From contig NZ_MYFN02000001.1 in the NCBI RefSeq assembly GCF_004514425.2, positions 496,001-560,000 on the forward strand: DNA of 64,000 nucleotides, written 5' to 3'. The notes under the pieces were generated by a model that ran no database searches, had not been told where the DNA came from, and was given only the letters and a program-made list of their open reading frames with translations. Below, in pieces: positions 1 through 8,591 of this stretch. How positions within the stretch are numbered: position 1 is the stretch's first letter; the number at the start of each line of letters is the position of its first letter. The position numbers and the translations under genes are program-made. Origin of the DNA: Shinella sumterensis (GTDB lineage Bacteria > Pseudomonadota > Alphaproteobacteria > Rhizobiales > Rhizobiaceae).

Positions 1-245
1 GCGCGGGAGGCGTCGGCGAGATCCTCGGTCATTTCTTCGATGCCAAGGGCAGAACCGTCGAGACGGCGCTGTCCGACCGCACCTTCACGCTCGGGCGCGA
101 CCAACTTCGAGACCGGCGGATGGTGGCGGTTTCTGGTGGCAGGATCAAGTTGCCGGCGATGAAGGCGGTTCTGGCGAGCGGGCTGCTCAGCGGCCTCATC
201 ACCGACGAGGCGACCGCGTCCGCGCTGGTGGGACACGCCAGGTGA
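1..245 (+). CDS. SorC-family sugar-binding transcriptional regulator, C-terminal part
   Basis: Only the last 80 residues are in the window, read in the frame starting at base 3. They match the end of the SorC/DeoR-like sugar-sensing domain: a GEILGHFFDAKG segment, a basic AVSGG stretch and the closing LITDEATASALV helix, which in this family lie around the phosphosugar pocket. Such proteins bind DNA through an N-terminal helix-turn-helix (outside the window) and are usually inactivated by a phosphorylated sugar. The gene lies 122 bases upstream of a sugar ABC operon that carries a kinase, so it probably regulates that operon. EryD and LsrR are family members with similar neighbourhoods. The family call is firm; the effector is unknown. 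Confidence 0.85.
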   Translation, partial: AGGVGEILGHFFDAKGRTVETALSDRTFTLGRDQLRDRRMVAVSGGRIKLPAMKAVLASGLLSGLITDEATASALVGHAR

Positions 246-264
246 GGGCGTTCTGAAAACAGGT

Positions 265-291
265 CCGGGGCAGGGCGCTGGTCCGCCCCGG
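265..291 (+). other. GC-rich hairpin between regulator and binding-protein gene
   Basis: CCGGGGC (265-271) and GCCCCGG (285-291) form a 7-bp stem with a 13-base loop. No T-tract follows. It could be a weak terminator of the regulator gene or an element in the leader of the ABC operon. Confidence 0.35.
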
Positions 292-367
292 TGGGAGGAA
301 TACCGGTCTGGGTAGCCGGTGACATGCTTGTCCAAGCAAGAAGTACCCGCAACGGAGGAGAACAAGA

Positions 368-1810
368 ATGTATGATAAAGAGAAAGATCTTATCGGCGCA
401 TTCATGCGCGGACAGATGGGCCGCCGCGACCTTTTGAAGGGCATCGCGGCCGCCGGCATGACCACGGCGGCTGCCGGCACGCTCTACAACATGATGGCAA
501 CCCGGGCCCTCGCGGCCGATTTCGATTGGAAGGCGCATTCCGGCAAGTCGCTGAAGCTGCTGCTCAACAAACACCCCTATGCCGACGCGATGATCGCCAA
601 TCTCAAGGCGTTCAAGGACCTGACCGGCATCGAGGTCACCTACGACGTCTTCCCCGAAGATGTGTATTTCGACAAGGTGACGGCGGCGCTGTCTTCGGGG
701 TCATCGGAATACGACGCGTTCATGACCGGCGCCTACATGACCTGGACCTATGGCCCGGCGGGGTGGATCACCGACCTCAAGGAATGGATCAACGACCCGA
801 CGAAGACCAATCCAAACTACAACTGGGGCGACTTCGTCGAGGGCGTGAAGAATTCCTGCGCCTGGAATGGCCAGCCCGGCGGCGCGCTGGGATCGGAAGA
901 CGCCAAGCAGTGGTGCATTCCGTGGGCCTTCGAGCAGAACAACATCACGTATAACCGCGCGATGTTCGACAAGGCCGGCGTGCAGATTCCGAAGAACCTT
1001 GACGACATGATCGCGGTTGCCGCCAAGCTGCAGAAGGACGTGCCCGGCATCTACGGCATCGGTCTTCGCGGATCCCGTTCCTGGGCGACGATCCATCCGG
1101 GCTTCCTGTCCGGCTATGCGAACTTCAACGAGAAGGACCTCAACGTCGATGCCGACGGCAAGCTTTCGGCTGCCATGAACACGGCCGGCTCCAAGGCCTA
1201 TCACGAGAAGTTCGTGCAGCTCATCCAGGAGAGCGGCCCGAAGGACTGGTCGACCTATACATGGTATCAGGTCGGCACGGATCTCGGCGCCGGCGCATCC
1301 GCCATGATCTACGACGCCGATTGCCTCGGATACTTCATGAACGGCGGCGACAACAAGATGGCCGGTGAACTCGGCTATGCCGCCTTCGTCGCCAATCCCG
1401 AAGCCACCCAGTCCACGCCGAACATCTGGATCTGGTCGCTCGCCATGTCCAACTTCTCGAAGGACAAGGACGCCACCTGGTACTTCCTGCAATGGGCGTC
1501 GGGTCCGGAACATGCGCTCTTCGGTGCGGTGGAGATGGACTTCGTCGATCCGGTTCGCAACTCGATCTGGAAGGACGAGGCGTTCCGCGAGAAGCTGAAC
1601 AAGAAGTATCCGGGCTATGTGGAAATGTTCGACGCTTCGGCCGCGGGCGCCTCGATCAAGTTCACCCCACAGCCGCTGTTCTTCGACGTGACGACGGAAT
1701 GGGCCGCCACGCTGCAGCGCATGGTCGCCAAGCAGGTTCCGGTGGACGAGGGTCTCGATCAGCTGGCCGAAAGCATCAACCGGCAGCTCAAGGAAGCCGG
1801 CCTCGGCTGA
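368..1810 (+). CDS. ABC transporter substrate-binding protein (family 1, Tat-type signal)
   Basis: This 480-residue periplasmic binding protein of the carbohydrate family 1 captures substrate for the importer encoded next. The N-terminus has a twin-arginine motif (GRRDLLKG, residues 18-25), a hydrophobic stretch and a probable cleavage site near ATRALA-A (about residue 49). It is therefore likely exported folded by the Tat system. The mature part is rich in Trp and Tyr, as in polyol and sugar binders. The start is ATG with GGAGG 9 bases upstream. A strong hairpin follows the stop, then two permeases and two ATPases. The substrate cannot be read from sequence; linked enzymes point to a polyol or a small sugar. 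Confidence 0.9.
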   Translation: MYDKEKDLIGAFMRGQMGRRDLLKGIAAAGMTTAAAGTLYNMMATRALAADFDWKAHSGKSLKLLLNKHPYADAMIANLKAFKDLTGIEVTYDVFPEDVYFDKVTAALSSGSSEYDAFMTGAYMTWTYGPAGWITDLKEWINDPTKTNPNYNWGDFVEGVKNSCAWNGQPGGALGSEDAKQWCIPWAFEQNNITYNRAMFDKAGVQIPKNLDDMIAVAAKLQKDVPGIYGIGLRGSRSWATIHPGFLSGYANFNEKDLNVDADGKLSAAMNTAGSKAYHEKFVQLIQESGPKDWSTYTWYQVGTDLGAGASAMIYDADCLGYFMNGGDNKMAGELGYAAFVANPEATQSTPNIWIWSLAMSNFSKDKDATWYFLQWASGPEHALFGAVEMDFVDPVRNSIWKDEAFREKLNKKYPGYVEMFDASAAGASIKFTPQPLFFDVTTEWAATLQRMVAKQVPVDEGLDQLAESINRQLKEAGLG

Positions 1811-1831
1811 GACCGCACATCGCTCGCAGGG

Positions 1832-1850
1832 GCCCGGCAACATGCCGGGC
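1832..1850 (+). other. Intercistronic hairpin after binding-protein gene
   Basis: GCCCGGCA (1832-1839) and TGCCGGGC (1843-1850) form a perfect 8-bp stem with loop ACA, 21 bases after the stop. It has no T-tract, so it more likely protects the upstream mRNA than fully terminates. Confidence 0.6.
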
Positions 1851-1949
1851 TCCATTACCAGAACATGAGAACCGGTCGGCGCAGGATGGACGCGGGGCTT
1901 GGCCCCGGCGAACCGTGACGCCGCGCCGGACCATCGAACGAGACCTGTC

Positions 1950-2873
1950 ATGGCTTCCCCGGCAACACCCGAATCCAGGCGCTCCGGCTTCCGGATCAGC
2001 AAGAAGGCGCTGCCCTATGTGCTCAGCCTTCCCGCATTGCTCGTCTGCATCGGTATCCTCATCCCGTTCTTCACGGCTGTCGTCTATTCGTTCCAGCGCT
2101 ACCGGCTGTCGCAGCCCTGGGCGCGCCAGTTCAACTGGGGTGAGAACTATCTCAATTTCTTTAGCGATCCCGCATTCTGGAACACGCTCAAGGTCTCGTT
2201 GCTCTATGCCGGCTTCACGGTGGTGCTCGAATTGCTGCTCGGCCTCGGTATCGCGCTTCTTCTGCAGCGCCGGTCGACCGTCAACAACTTCATCTCGATC
2301 ATGCTTCTCCTGCCGCTGATGATTGCGCCGGCCCTGGCCGCGCTGATGTGGAAGCTGATGACCAATCCGGGTTTCGGCGTCCTGAGCTATCTCGCAAGCC
2401 TCGTCGGACTGCATGATTTCCGCTGGGCGTCCTCGCCATCCACGGCATTGCTGACGGTCGTGCTCGTCGACATCTGGGTCTATACGCCCTTCATCATGAT
2501 CCTGCTGCTTGCCGGGCTGCGCTCGCTGCCGACCCAGCCCTTCGAGGCTGCCGCGCTCGACGGCGTGCCGCGGCTCTTCGTCTTCTTCCGCATAACCCTG
2601 CCGATGCTGACACCCTATATCCTGACGGCGACGTTGTTCCGCCTGCTCGACAGCATCCAGCAGTTCGACATCATCTATGCGATGACGCAGGGCGGACCGG
2701 GCAATACGCTGACGGTGTTCCAGGTCGAGGCGTATCTGAACTTCTTCCAGTCGACGAATGTCGGGCGATCGGCCGCGCTGCTCATCATCCTGTGGGCCAT
2801 CACCTACATCCTGTCCAACATCTTCATCAAGAACTGGCTGCGCCTGCGCGAACGCGCGCGCGGTGAGGCATGA
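1950..2873 (+). CDS. ABC sugar transporter permease 1
   Basis: This 307-residue inner-membrane permease of the MalF/UgpA type has about six transmembrane segments. The cytoplasmic coupling loop (FEAAALDGVPRLFVFFR, followed by TLP) contacts the ATPases. I chose the ATG at 1950 (MASPATPESRR) over an upstream in-frame TTG at 1899, because the extra residues look like untranslated leader and family members start with a short basic tail before the first membrane helix. It stands between the binding protein and the second permease, 10 bases before the next start. The pair would form the membrane channel. Confidence 0.88.
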   Translation: MASPATPESRRSGFRISKKALPYVLSLPALLVCIGILIPFFTAVVYSFQRYRLSQPWARQFNWGENYLNFFSDPAFWNTLKVSLLYAGFTVVLELLLGLGIALLLQRRSTVNNFISIMLLLPLMIAPALAALMWKLMTNPGFGVLSYLASLVGLHDFRWASSPSTALLTVVLVDIWVYTPFIMILLLAGLRSLPTQPFEAAALDGVPRLFVFFRITLPMLTPYILTATLFRLLDSIQQFDIIYAMTQGGPGNTLTVFQVEAYLNFFQSTNVGRSAALLIILWAITYILSNIFIKNWLRLRERARGEA

Positions 2874-2883
2874 GGACCTGACC

Positions 2884-3741
2884 ATGGAAACGACGTCCAC
2901 ACTCGAAAAGACGCTGCGCCTCCTCGCGCTCACGCTCGTCGTCATCTTCTTCATGTTCCCGATCGTCTGGATCTTCCTCATGTCGTTCCAGACGAACGAG
3001 ACGATCCTGCGCATTCCCCCGCAGGTCATCTTCGAGCCGACGCTGTCGAACTATACGGCGCTGATAACCGGCAAGCTGACATCGGCCGCCGGTACGCTCG
3101 ACATCGCCTTCATGAAGAACCTCGGCAACTCCGTCTTCCTGTCGGTGACCTCGGTCGCCCTGGCGCTGGTGCTCGGCGTTCCCGCTGCCTACGCTTTTGC
3201 CCGGCACAAGTTCAAGGGTTCGGAAGACATCGCCTTCACGCTCCTGTCATTTCGCTTTGCCCCGCCGCTCCTCGTTTTGCTGCCGCTGACGCAGTATTTC
3301 CAGTGGCTCGGCCTCGCGAACACCTATATCGGCCTCATATGGGTCTACCAGCTGATCTGCCTGCCGCTGATCCTATGGATCGTGCGCGGCTATTTCGAGG
3401 ACATCTCGGCCGATGTGGAATACGCCTATCGCATCGCCGGTCATTCCTGGTTTGCGACATTCCGCCGGATCGCGCTGCCGCTAGCCGGCCCCGGCATTGC
3501 GGCCGCAGGCCTGCTGGCCTTCATCTTCGCCTGGAACAACTTCGTCTTCGCGCTGGTGCTGGCGTCTGCCGACAAGCAGCCGGTGACGGTGGGCGCGCTC
3601 GCTTTCGTCACCTCCTCGGGCATCCAGTACGGACAGATCGCCGCCGCGATCGTGCTGTCCGTCACGCCGACGCTCGCACTCGCACTCTATGCCCAGCGCT
3701 ACCTCGTCGAAGGCCTGTCGCTCGGTGCGGTGAAGGGGTGA
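2884..3741 (+). CDS. ABC sugar transporter permease 2
   Basis: This 285-residue MalG/UgpE-type permease begins METTSTLEKTLR and goes directly into a membrane helix. Its coupling loop is a variant of the EAA motif (VEYAYRIAGHSWFATFRR, then IALPL), with Tyr-Ala replacing the usual Glu-Ala-Ala. The C-terminus has the family ending EGLSLGAVKG. The ATG at 2884 lies just after the preceding stop, and the longer upstream ORF only overlaps the first permease. The gene is followed after 4 bases by the first ATPase. Confidence 0.88.
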   Translation: METTSTLEKTLRLLALTLVVIFFMFPIVWIFLMSFQTNETILRIPPQVIFEPTLSNYTALITGKLTSAAGTLDIAFMKNLGNSVFLSVTSVALALVLGVPAAYAFARHKFKGSEDIAFTLLSFRFAPPLLVLLPLTQYFQWLGLANTYIGLIWVYQLICLPLILWIVRGYFEDISADVEYAYRIAGHSWFATFRRIALPLAGPGIAAAGLLAFIFAWNNFVFALVLASADKQPVTVGALAFVTSSGIQYGQIAAAIVLSVTPTLALALYAQRYLVEGLSLGAVKG

Positions 3742-3745
3742 GACC

Positions 3746-4864
3746 ATGACCACGCTTCAACTCGAAAACATCGTCAAGCGCTACAAGAACCACACCGTGC
3801 TCGACAACCTGTCGCTCGACGTGAAGGACGGCGAGACGCTCGTGCTGTTCGGCCCGTCGGGTGCCGGCAAGACGGTCCTCCTGCGGCTCGTCGCCGGCGT
3901 CATCGACCCCGAAGAGGGCCGCATCCTCATCGGCGGCGAGGACATGACCGATGTCGATGCCGAGCATCGCGGCATCGGCATGGCCTTCCAGAATTTCGCG
4001 CTCTTCCCGCATATGGACGCCTTCGAAAATATTGCGACGCCGCTCGAGGCGAAACGCTCCTCTGCGGATGCCATCAAGGCCGGTGTGCACCGAGTGGCAA
4101 AGCTCCTCAAGATCGACCATGTGCTGACGCACCGGCCGAAGGCGCTTTCGAACGGCCAGAAGCAGCGCACGGCGCTTGCGCGAGCACTTGCTGGCTCGCC
4201 ACCGCTTCTGCTGCTCGACGATCCACTCAGGAACGTCGACGCAAAGCTGCGCTTCGAAATGCGGCTGGAGCTGCCGCGTGTTCTGGCCGCGCAGGGGGCG
4301 ACGGTCGTCTATGTCACCCAGGATTACAAGGAGGCGATGGCGCTCGGCGACCGCATCGCCGTGATGTCGGACGGCCGCATCCGCCAGATCGGCACGCCGG
4401 AGGACATCTACAACGCACCGGCGGATATCGATATCGCCCGCCTCTTTGGCGATCCGACCATCAATCTGCTGGACGTTACGCCCAATGCAGAGGTGGACGG
4501 CGTGTCGGTGCTGCTTTCCGACGTGCGGATCGTATTGCCCGGCATTCCCGCGAACACCGCCGGTAAGTCCTGCGTGATCGGACTTCGTCCCGAAGCGCTG
4601 CGTTTCGTGCCGGCAGGAACGCCGGGCGCCATTCCCGTTAGCGTCGAAGCGGAAACGCCGCTTAACGAGAAGACCGTGACGCTCGCCCTGACGGTGCGCG
4701 GCCGGGAAATCCTGGTGTCGCGGCCGGCGGGAACGCCCGGACCGGCGTCCGGGTCTGCACATATCGCGGTGGATTGTGCGAGTGCATTCCTCTTCGACAA
4801 GGAGACGGGCGCACTGATCGCCCGGCACGGCAGCCATACGGGGACGCAAGGAGAAGCGGCATGA
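3746..4864 (+). CDS. ABC transporter ATP-binding protein A, degenerate catalytic site
   Basis: This 372-residue ATPase of the MalK/UgpC class has an N-terminal nucleotide-binding domain and a C-terminal TOBE-like domain. Visible motifs are Walker A GPSGAGKT (36-43), Q-loop Gln82 (AFQNFALFP), signature LSNGQ (134-138) and Walker B LLLLDDP (154-160). Two catalytic residues are altered: the Walker B glutamate is Asp159 and the H-loop histidine is Gln192 (VTQDYKE). It overlaps the next ATPase by ATGA, and that protein keeps Glu and His. The pair therefore looks like a heterodimer in which this subunit supplies a non-catalytic site, as in rhizobial glycerol-type (GlpS/GlpT) importers that also use two ATPases. 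Confidence 0.9.
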   Translation: MTTLQLENIVKRYKNHTVLDNLSLDVKDGETLVLFGPSGAGKTVLLRLVAGVIDPEEGRILIGGEDMTDVDAEHRGIGMAFQNFALFPHMDAFENIATPLEAKRSSADAIKAGVHRVAKLLKIDHVLTHRPKALSNGQKQRTALARALAGSPPLLLLDDPLRNVDAKLRFEMRLELPRVLAAQGATVVYVTQDYKEAMALGDRIAVMSDGRIRQIGTPEDIYNAPADIDIARLFGDPTINLLDVTPNAEVDGVSVLLSDVRIVLPGIPANTAGKSCVIGLRPEALRFVPAGTPGAIPVSVEAETPLNEKTVTLALTVRGREILVSRPAGTPGPASGSAHIAVDCASAFLFDKETGALIARHGSHTGTQGEAA

Positions 4865-5985
4865 GCGGCGCAGGACTTCAGATCAAGGGCGTCGACAAGT
4901 TCTATGGGCCGGTCGATTACGGCGTGCACGCCGTGAAGAAGCTTTCGATGACTATCGAAAAAGGCGAGATCGTCGCGCTGCTCGGCTCGTCCGGCTGCGG
5001 AAAAACCTCGACGCTGCGCATGATCGCCGGTTTCGAGGCGGTTTCGCGCGGTCAGATCTCGCTCGCGGGCCGCGAGGTCCATACCTTCGCGCCCGTCAAG
5101 CGCAATGTCGCGATGGCCTTCGAGGGATACTCGCTCTATCCGCCGCTGACGGTGCGTGAGAACATCGCCTTTGCGCTCAAGGCCTCCAGGCTGCCGCAGA
5201 ACGTGGTCGACGAAAAGGTTGCCTATATCGCAAAGCTTCTGGAGATCGAGGATATCCTCGGCCGGTACCCGAGCTCGATCTCCGGCGGCCAGCAGCAGCG
5301 TGCGTCGCTCGGCCGCGCGCTGATCCGCGATGCCGACCTGCACCTGCTCGACGAGCCGATGGGGCAGCTCGAGCCGCAGCTGCGTGCCGTCCTGCGCGGC
5401 CGTATCAAGCACTACATCAAGGAAAAGGGGCTGACCGCCATCCTCGTGACCCACGACCAGACCGAGGCGAATGCGCTCGCAGACCGGATCGCCGTCATGG
5501 AGGGTGGGGTGCTCCAGCAGTTCGATACGCCGCAGATGATCAAGGAGCGGCCGGCGAACCTCTTCACCGGCACCTTCGTCGGTGAGCCGCCGATGAACGT
5601 GTTCGATGCTACCGTGACGGTCAGTGCCGACACCGCGGTCTTCGGCCTCAACGAGGGTGTGCGGCTCGAATATGCGGTATCCGATTTCTCGCCGGCCGTT
5701 CTTGCCGAGCTGCGGAACCGAAAGAAGGTGTCTCTCGGTATCAGGCCCTATGCAGTGCGACGTGCGGAAGGCGGTGTGCCTGCGAAGGTATCCGTCAGCC
5801 AGTGGCTCGGCGACCAGACGCATATCGCTGCGGATTTCGCAGGCGGCACGATGGTGCTCGTCGAGCACGACCGTGTGCGCCTCGGCCTGGGCGACACGAT
5901 CGCGTTGAAGCTTGATCCGCACAGCCTGCACGTCTTCGACGGCGAGACCGGCGTCGCCGTCAGCCACGGTCCGGAGCTCGCCTGA
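4861..5985 (+). CDS. ABC transporter ATP-binding protein B, catalytically intact
   Basis: This 374-residue partner ATPase has Walker A GSSGCGKT (42-49), a canonical SISGGQQQR signature (139-147), Walker B LLDEP with Glu165, and H-loop His198 (VTHDQTE). The Q-loop glutamine is replaced by Glu88 (AFEGYSLYP), so both partners deviate, but in different motifs. The ATG at 4861 overlaps the preceding stop by four bases and is better than an upstream in-frame start inside that gene. The C-terminal part resembles the regulatory/TOBE domain of sugar ATPases. The kinase gene begins one base after its stop, which supports a single operon. Confidence 0.9.
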   Translation: MSGAGLQIKGVDKFYGPVDYGVHAVKKLSMTIEKGEIVALLGSSGCGKTSTLRMIAGFEAVSRGQISLAGREVHTFAPVKRNVAMAFEGYSLYPPLTVRENIAFALKASRLPQNVVDEKVAYIAKLLEIEDILGRYPSSISGGQQQRASLGRALIRDADLHLLDEPMGQLEPQLRAVLRGRIKHYIKEKGLTAILVTHDQTEANALADRIAVMEGGVLQQFDTPQMIKERPANLFTGTFVGEPPMNVFDATVTVSADTAVFGLNEGVRLEYAVSDFSPAVLAELRNRKKVSLGIRPYAVRRAEGGVPAKVSVSQWLGDQTHIAADFAGGTMVLVEHDRVRLGLGDTIALKLDPHSLHVFDGETGVAVSHGPELA

Positions 5986-5986
5986 C

Positions 5987-7546
5987 ATGCGCGATATCTT
6001 GATCGGCATCGATGCGGGAACGTCCGTCATCAAGTCGGTCGCCTTCGATCTGAAGGGCCGGCAGATCGCGGCGGCGGCGGTCCCCAACAGCTATGAGACC
6101 GTAGGACGGACGGGTGCGGTCCAGGACATGGCGCGGACCTGGGCGGACACCGCCCGCACGCTTTCCGAGCTCTCCGGGAAGATCGAGAATTTCGGCGCGC
6201 GTGTCGTGGCGATCGCCGTCACCGGGCAGGGCGACGGGACCTGGCTCATCGACAAGGCCGGCGATCCCGTTGGCAAGGGGTGGCTCTGGCTCGATGCGCG
6301 GGCGGGAGACACCGTCCTGCGGCTTCGCGGCGAGGGCGGGGATGCCGAACGTTTCAGCCGTACTGGTTCCGGGCTAGCCGCCTGCCAGCAGGGATCGCAG
6401 CTCCGCTGGATGCTGGACGCCGCTCCTGAAATGCTTGAAGGGGCGGCGACCGGCTTCCATTGCAAGGACTGGCTCTATTTCAAGCTGACGGGAATACGCG
6501 CGACGGATCCCTCGGAAGCCTGCTTCACCTTTGGAGACTTCCGTACGCGGGCCTATTCCGAGACCGTGATCGACGTTCTTGGCCTGCGCGGGCAAAAATA
6601 CCTTCTGCCTGACATCGTCGACGGTGCGGTCACGCATCATGGCCTGTCTGAAAGCGCGGCGGCGTTGACCGGCCTCGTCGCCGGCACGCCCGTCGTGCTG
6701 GGCTATGTCGACGTGGTCTGCACGTCGCTTGGCGCCGGCCTTTACGATCCCGGAAGCGATACGGGATGCTCGATCATCGGCTCGACCGGCATGCATATGC
6801 GGCTTGCGACGAGCCCCGACGACGTGCGGCTCAATGACGATCTGACCGGCTACACGATGTGCATGCCGATCCCCGGCGTCTATGCGCAGATGCAATCCAA
6901 CATGGCCGCGACCCTCAATATCGACTGGATATTGTCGGTGGCGGGCGGATTGCTCAAAAGCATGGGGGTCGAGAAGACGAAGGCGGAACTTCTGGCGCAG
7001 ATGGAGGTGTGGCTCGCCGAGGCGAACGATCGTCCGCCGATCTTTCATCCCTACATATCGGAAGCCGGGGAGAGAGGGCCGTTCGTCGATGCATCGGCGC
7101 GGGCATCCTTTATCGGGCTTACTGTGTCGAGCGGTTTCCCGGACATGGTGCGCGCCGTGTTCGACGGTCTGGCGCTTGCCGCGCGCGACTGCTATCTCGC
7201 CATGGGACCGTTGCCGCAACGCGTGCGGCTGACCGGCGGTGCCGCACGCAGCGCCTCGCTCCGGCGCATCCTCGGCGGTGCGCTGGGCGCCAGCATCCAG
7301 ACCAGCGAGCGGGAGGAGGCGGGCGCGGCGGGTGCCGCGATGATCGCCGCAGTCTCCCTTGGCCTTTACGGATCGATGGCGGAATGCATTCAGGAATGGG
7401 TGACGCCCTGCCAGCGGCCGGCCGAACCCGCCGACGAAAAGCTCTCCCGGCATTTCGATGCCGTATTCCCCGCCTATCGCCAGTCGCGGGAGGTGCTTCG
7501 GCCCGTCTGGGAGACGATGACCAAACAACAGGACAAGGTTCAATGA
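5987..7546 (+). CDS. FGGY-family carbohydrate kinase
   Basis: This 519-residue kinase transfers phosphate from ATP to a sugar or polyol after uptake. The N-terminal actin-like fold has the phosphate loop IGIDAGTSVIKSVAFD (about 6-21) and the substrate-lobe signature GQGDGTWLID with GWLWLDARA. The C-terminal domain holds the ATP motif LTGGAARSASLRRI. The GQGDGTW and WLWLDAR motifs are like erythritol-kinase (EryA)-type and autoinducer-2-kinase-like branches rather than glycerol or xylulose kinases. The start ATG is one base after the upstream stop, and the gene overlaps the next by ATGA. The substrate is uncertain; a C4-C5 polyol or ketose is my inference. Confidence 0.85.
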   Translation: MRDILIGIDAGTSVIKSVAFDLKGRQIAAAAVPNSYETVGRTGAVQDMARTWADTARTLSELSGKIENFGARVVAIAVTGQGDGTWLIDKAGDPVGKGWLWLDARAGDTVLRLRGEGGDAERFSRTGSGLAACQQGSQLRWMLDAAPEMLEGAATGFHCKDWLYFKLTGIRATDPSEACFTFGDFRTRAYSETVIDVLGLRGQKYLLPDIVDGAVTHHGLSESAAALTGLVAGTPVVLGYVDVVCTSLGAGLYDPGSDTGCSIIGSTGMHMRLATSPDDVRLNDDLTGYTMCMPIPGVYAQMQSNMAATLNIDWILSVAGGLLKSMGVEKTKAELLAQMEVWLAEANDRPPIFHPYISEAGERGPFVDASARASFIGLTVSSGFPDMVRAVFDGLALAARDCYLAMGPLPQRVRLTGGAARSASLRRILGGALGASIQTSEREEAGAAGAAMIAAVSLGLYGSMAECIQEWVTPCQRPAEPADEKLSRHFDAVFPAYRQSREVLRPVWETMTKQQDKVQ

Positions 7547-8583
7547 CGAAGAAGATAGCCATCGCGGGCGACCGTTTCATGCTTCCGCAGGTCTTTCAGG
7601 AGAAGCTCGTGGAATCCTGCGGTGACGGCCACGACATCCGGCTGCTTGAGCTGCCCTGGCCGGACGTGCCGATGGAGCACGGTTATGAAGTCGCGGGCAT
7701 GGACGGGCTCAAGGAGTATCTCGGCTCGGCCGACGAGATCGTGGACTTCATCGGCGACGCGGAAATCTTCATCACGCAGCTGGCGCCGCTTTCGCGTGCG
7801 ATGTTCGAGCGCATGCCGGGCCTGAAGTTCGTGGCCGTCTCCCGTGGCGGTCCTGTGAACATCGACATGAAGGCGGCGCGTGCGGCCGGTGTTACCGTGG
7901 TCAATACACCCGGTCGCAACTCCAGCGCGGTGGCCGAATTCACCATCGGTGCGATCCTCGCCGAGACGCGGCTCATCCGCAGCGGGCACGAATCGCTGCG
8001 AAAGGGGGAATGGCGCGGCGAACTCTACCGTGCAGATATGACCGGGCGCGAACTCTCCGAGATGACCGTGGGCGTGGTTGGTTATGGCAATATCGGCACG
8101 AAGGTCGTGCGGCTGCTGCGGGCCTTCGGAACGAAGGTCCTGGTTTGCGATCCCTATGTCCAGCTTTCCGCCGACGATCGGAACGCCGGCGTCGAGCATG
8201 TCTCGCTGGACACGTTGCTGTCCCGCTCGGACGTCGTCACGCTGCATCCTCGTGTTTCGGAGGAGACACGCAACCTGATGAACGCTGACGCCTTTGCAAA
8301 AATGAAACCCGGCGCTTTGTTCGTGAACACGGCGCGCGGGCCGCTTTGCGATTATGACGCGCTCTATGATGCCCTGACGAGCGGCCATCTGGGCAGTGCC
8401 ATGCTGGAGACCTTCGCGGTCGAGCCGGTACCGGCCGATTGGCCGCTATTGCAGTTGCCCAATGTCACGCTCACGCCGCATATTGCTGGCGCGTCCGTGC
8501 GCACCGTGACATATGCTGCCGAGATGGCGGCCGACGAGGTGCGCCGCTATATCGCCGGCCAGCCGCCGGTCAATCCCTGCTGA
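7543..8583 (+). CDS. D-isomer-specific 2-hydroxyacid dehydrogenase family protein
   Basis: This 346-residue NAD-dependent dehydrogenase is related to D-3-phosphoglycerate dehydrogenase. The nucleotide-binding motif is VGVVGYGNIGTKV (near 180). The catalytic Arg is probably in the VNTARGPLCDY segment, the general base His is in TPHIAGAS and the paired Glu is in ETFAVEP. The usual Asp five residues before this Glu is also a Glu here, an unusual but conservative change. It overlaps the kinase by ATGA and precedes an aldolase, so it may oxidise or reduce a phosphorylated hydroxy acid in the same pathway. The serine-biosynthesis role is unlikely in this context, and the substrate is unknown. Confidence 0.82.
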   Translation: MTKKIAIAGDRFMLPQVFQEKLVESCGDGHDIRLLELPWPDVPMEHGYEVAGMDGLKEYLGSADEIVDFIGDAEIFITQLAPLSRAMFERMPGLKFVAVSRGGPVNIDMKAARAAGVTVVNTPGRNSSAVAEFTIGAILAETRLIRSGHESLRKGEWRGELYRADMTGRELSEMTVGVVGYGNIGTKVVRLLRAFGTKVLVCDPYVQLSADDRNAGVEHVSLDTLLSRSDVVTLHPRVSEETRNLMNADAFAKMKPGALFVNTARGPLCDYDALYDALTSGHLGSAMLETFAVEPVPADWPLLQLPNVTLTPHIAGASVRTVTYAAEMAADEVRRYIAGQPPVNPC

Positions 8584-8591
8584 GGCCTCCC

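Noticed and set aside
7543-8583. Serine-biosynthetic phosphoglycerate dehydrogenase (serA)
   Set aside because: The protein lacks a C-terminal ACT domain, and its operon is catabolic.
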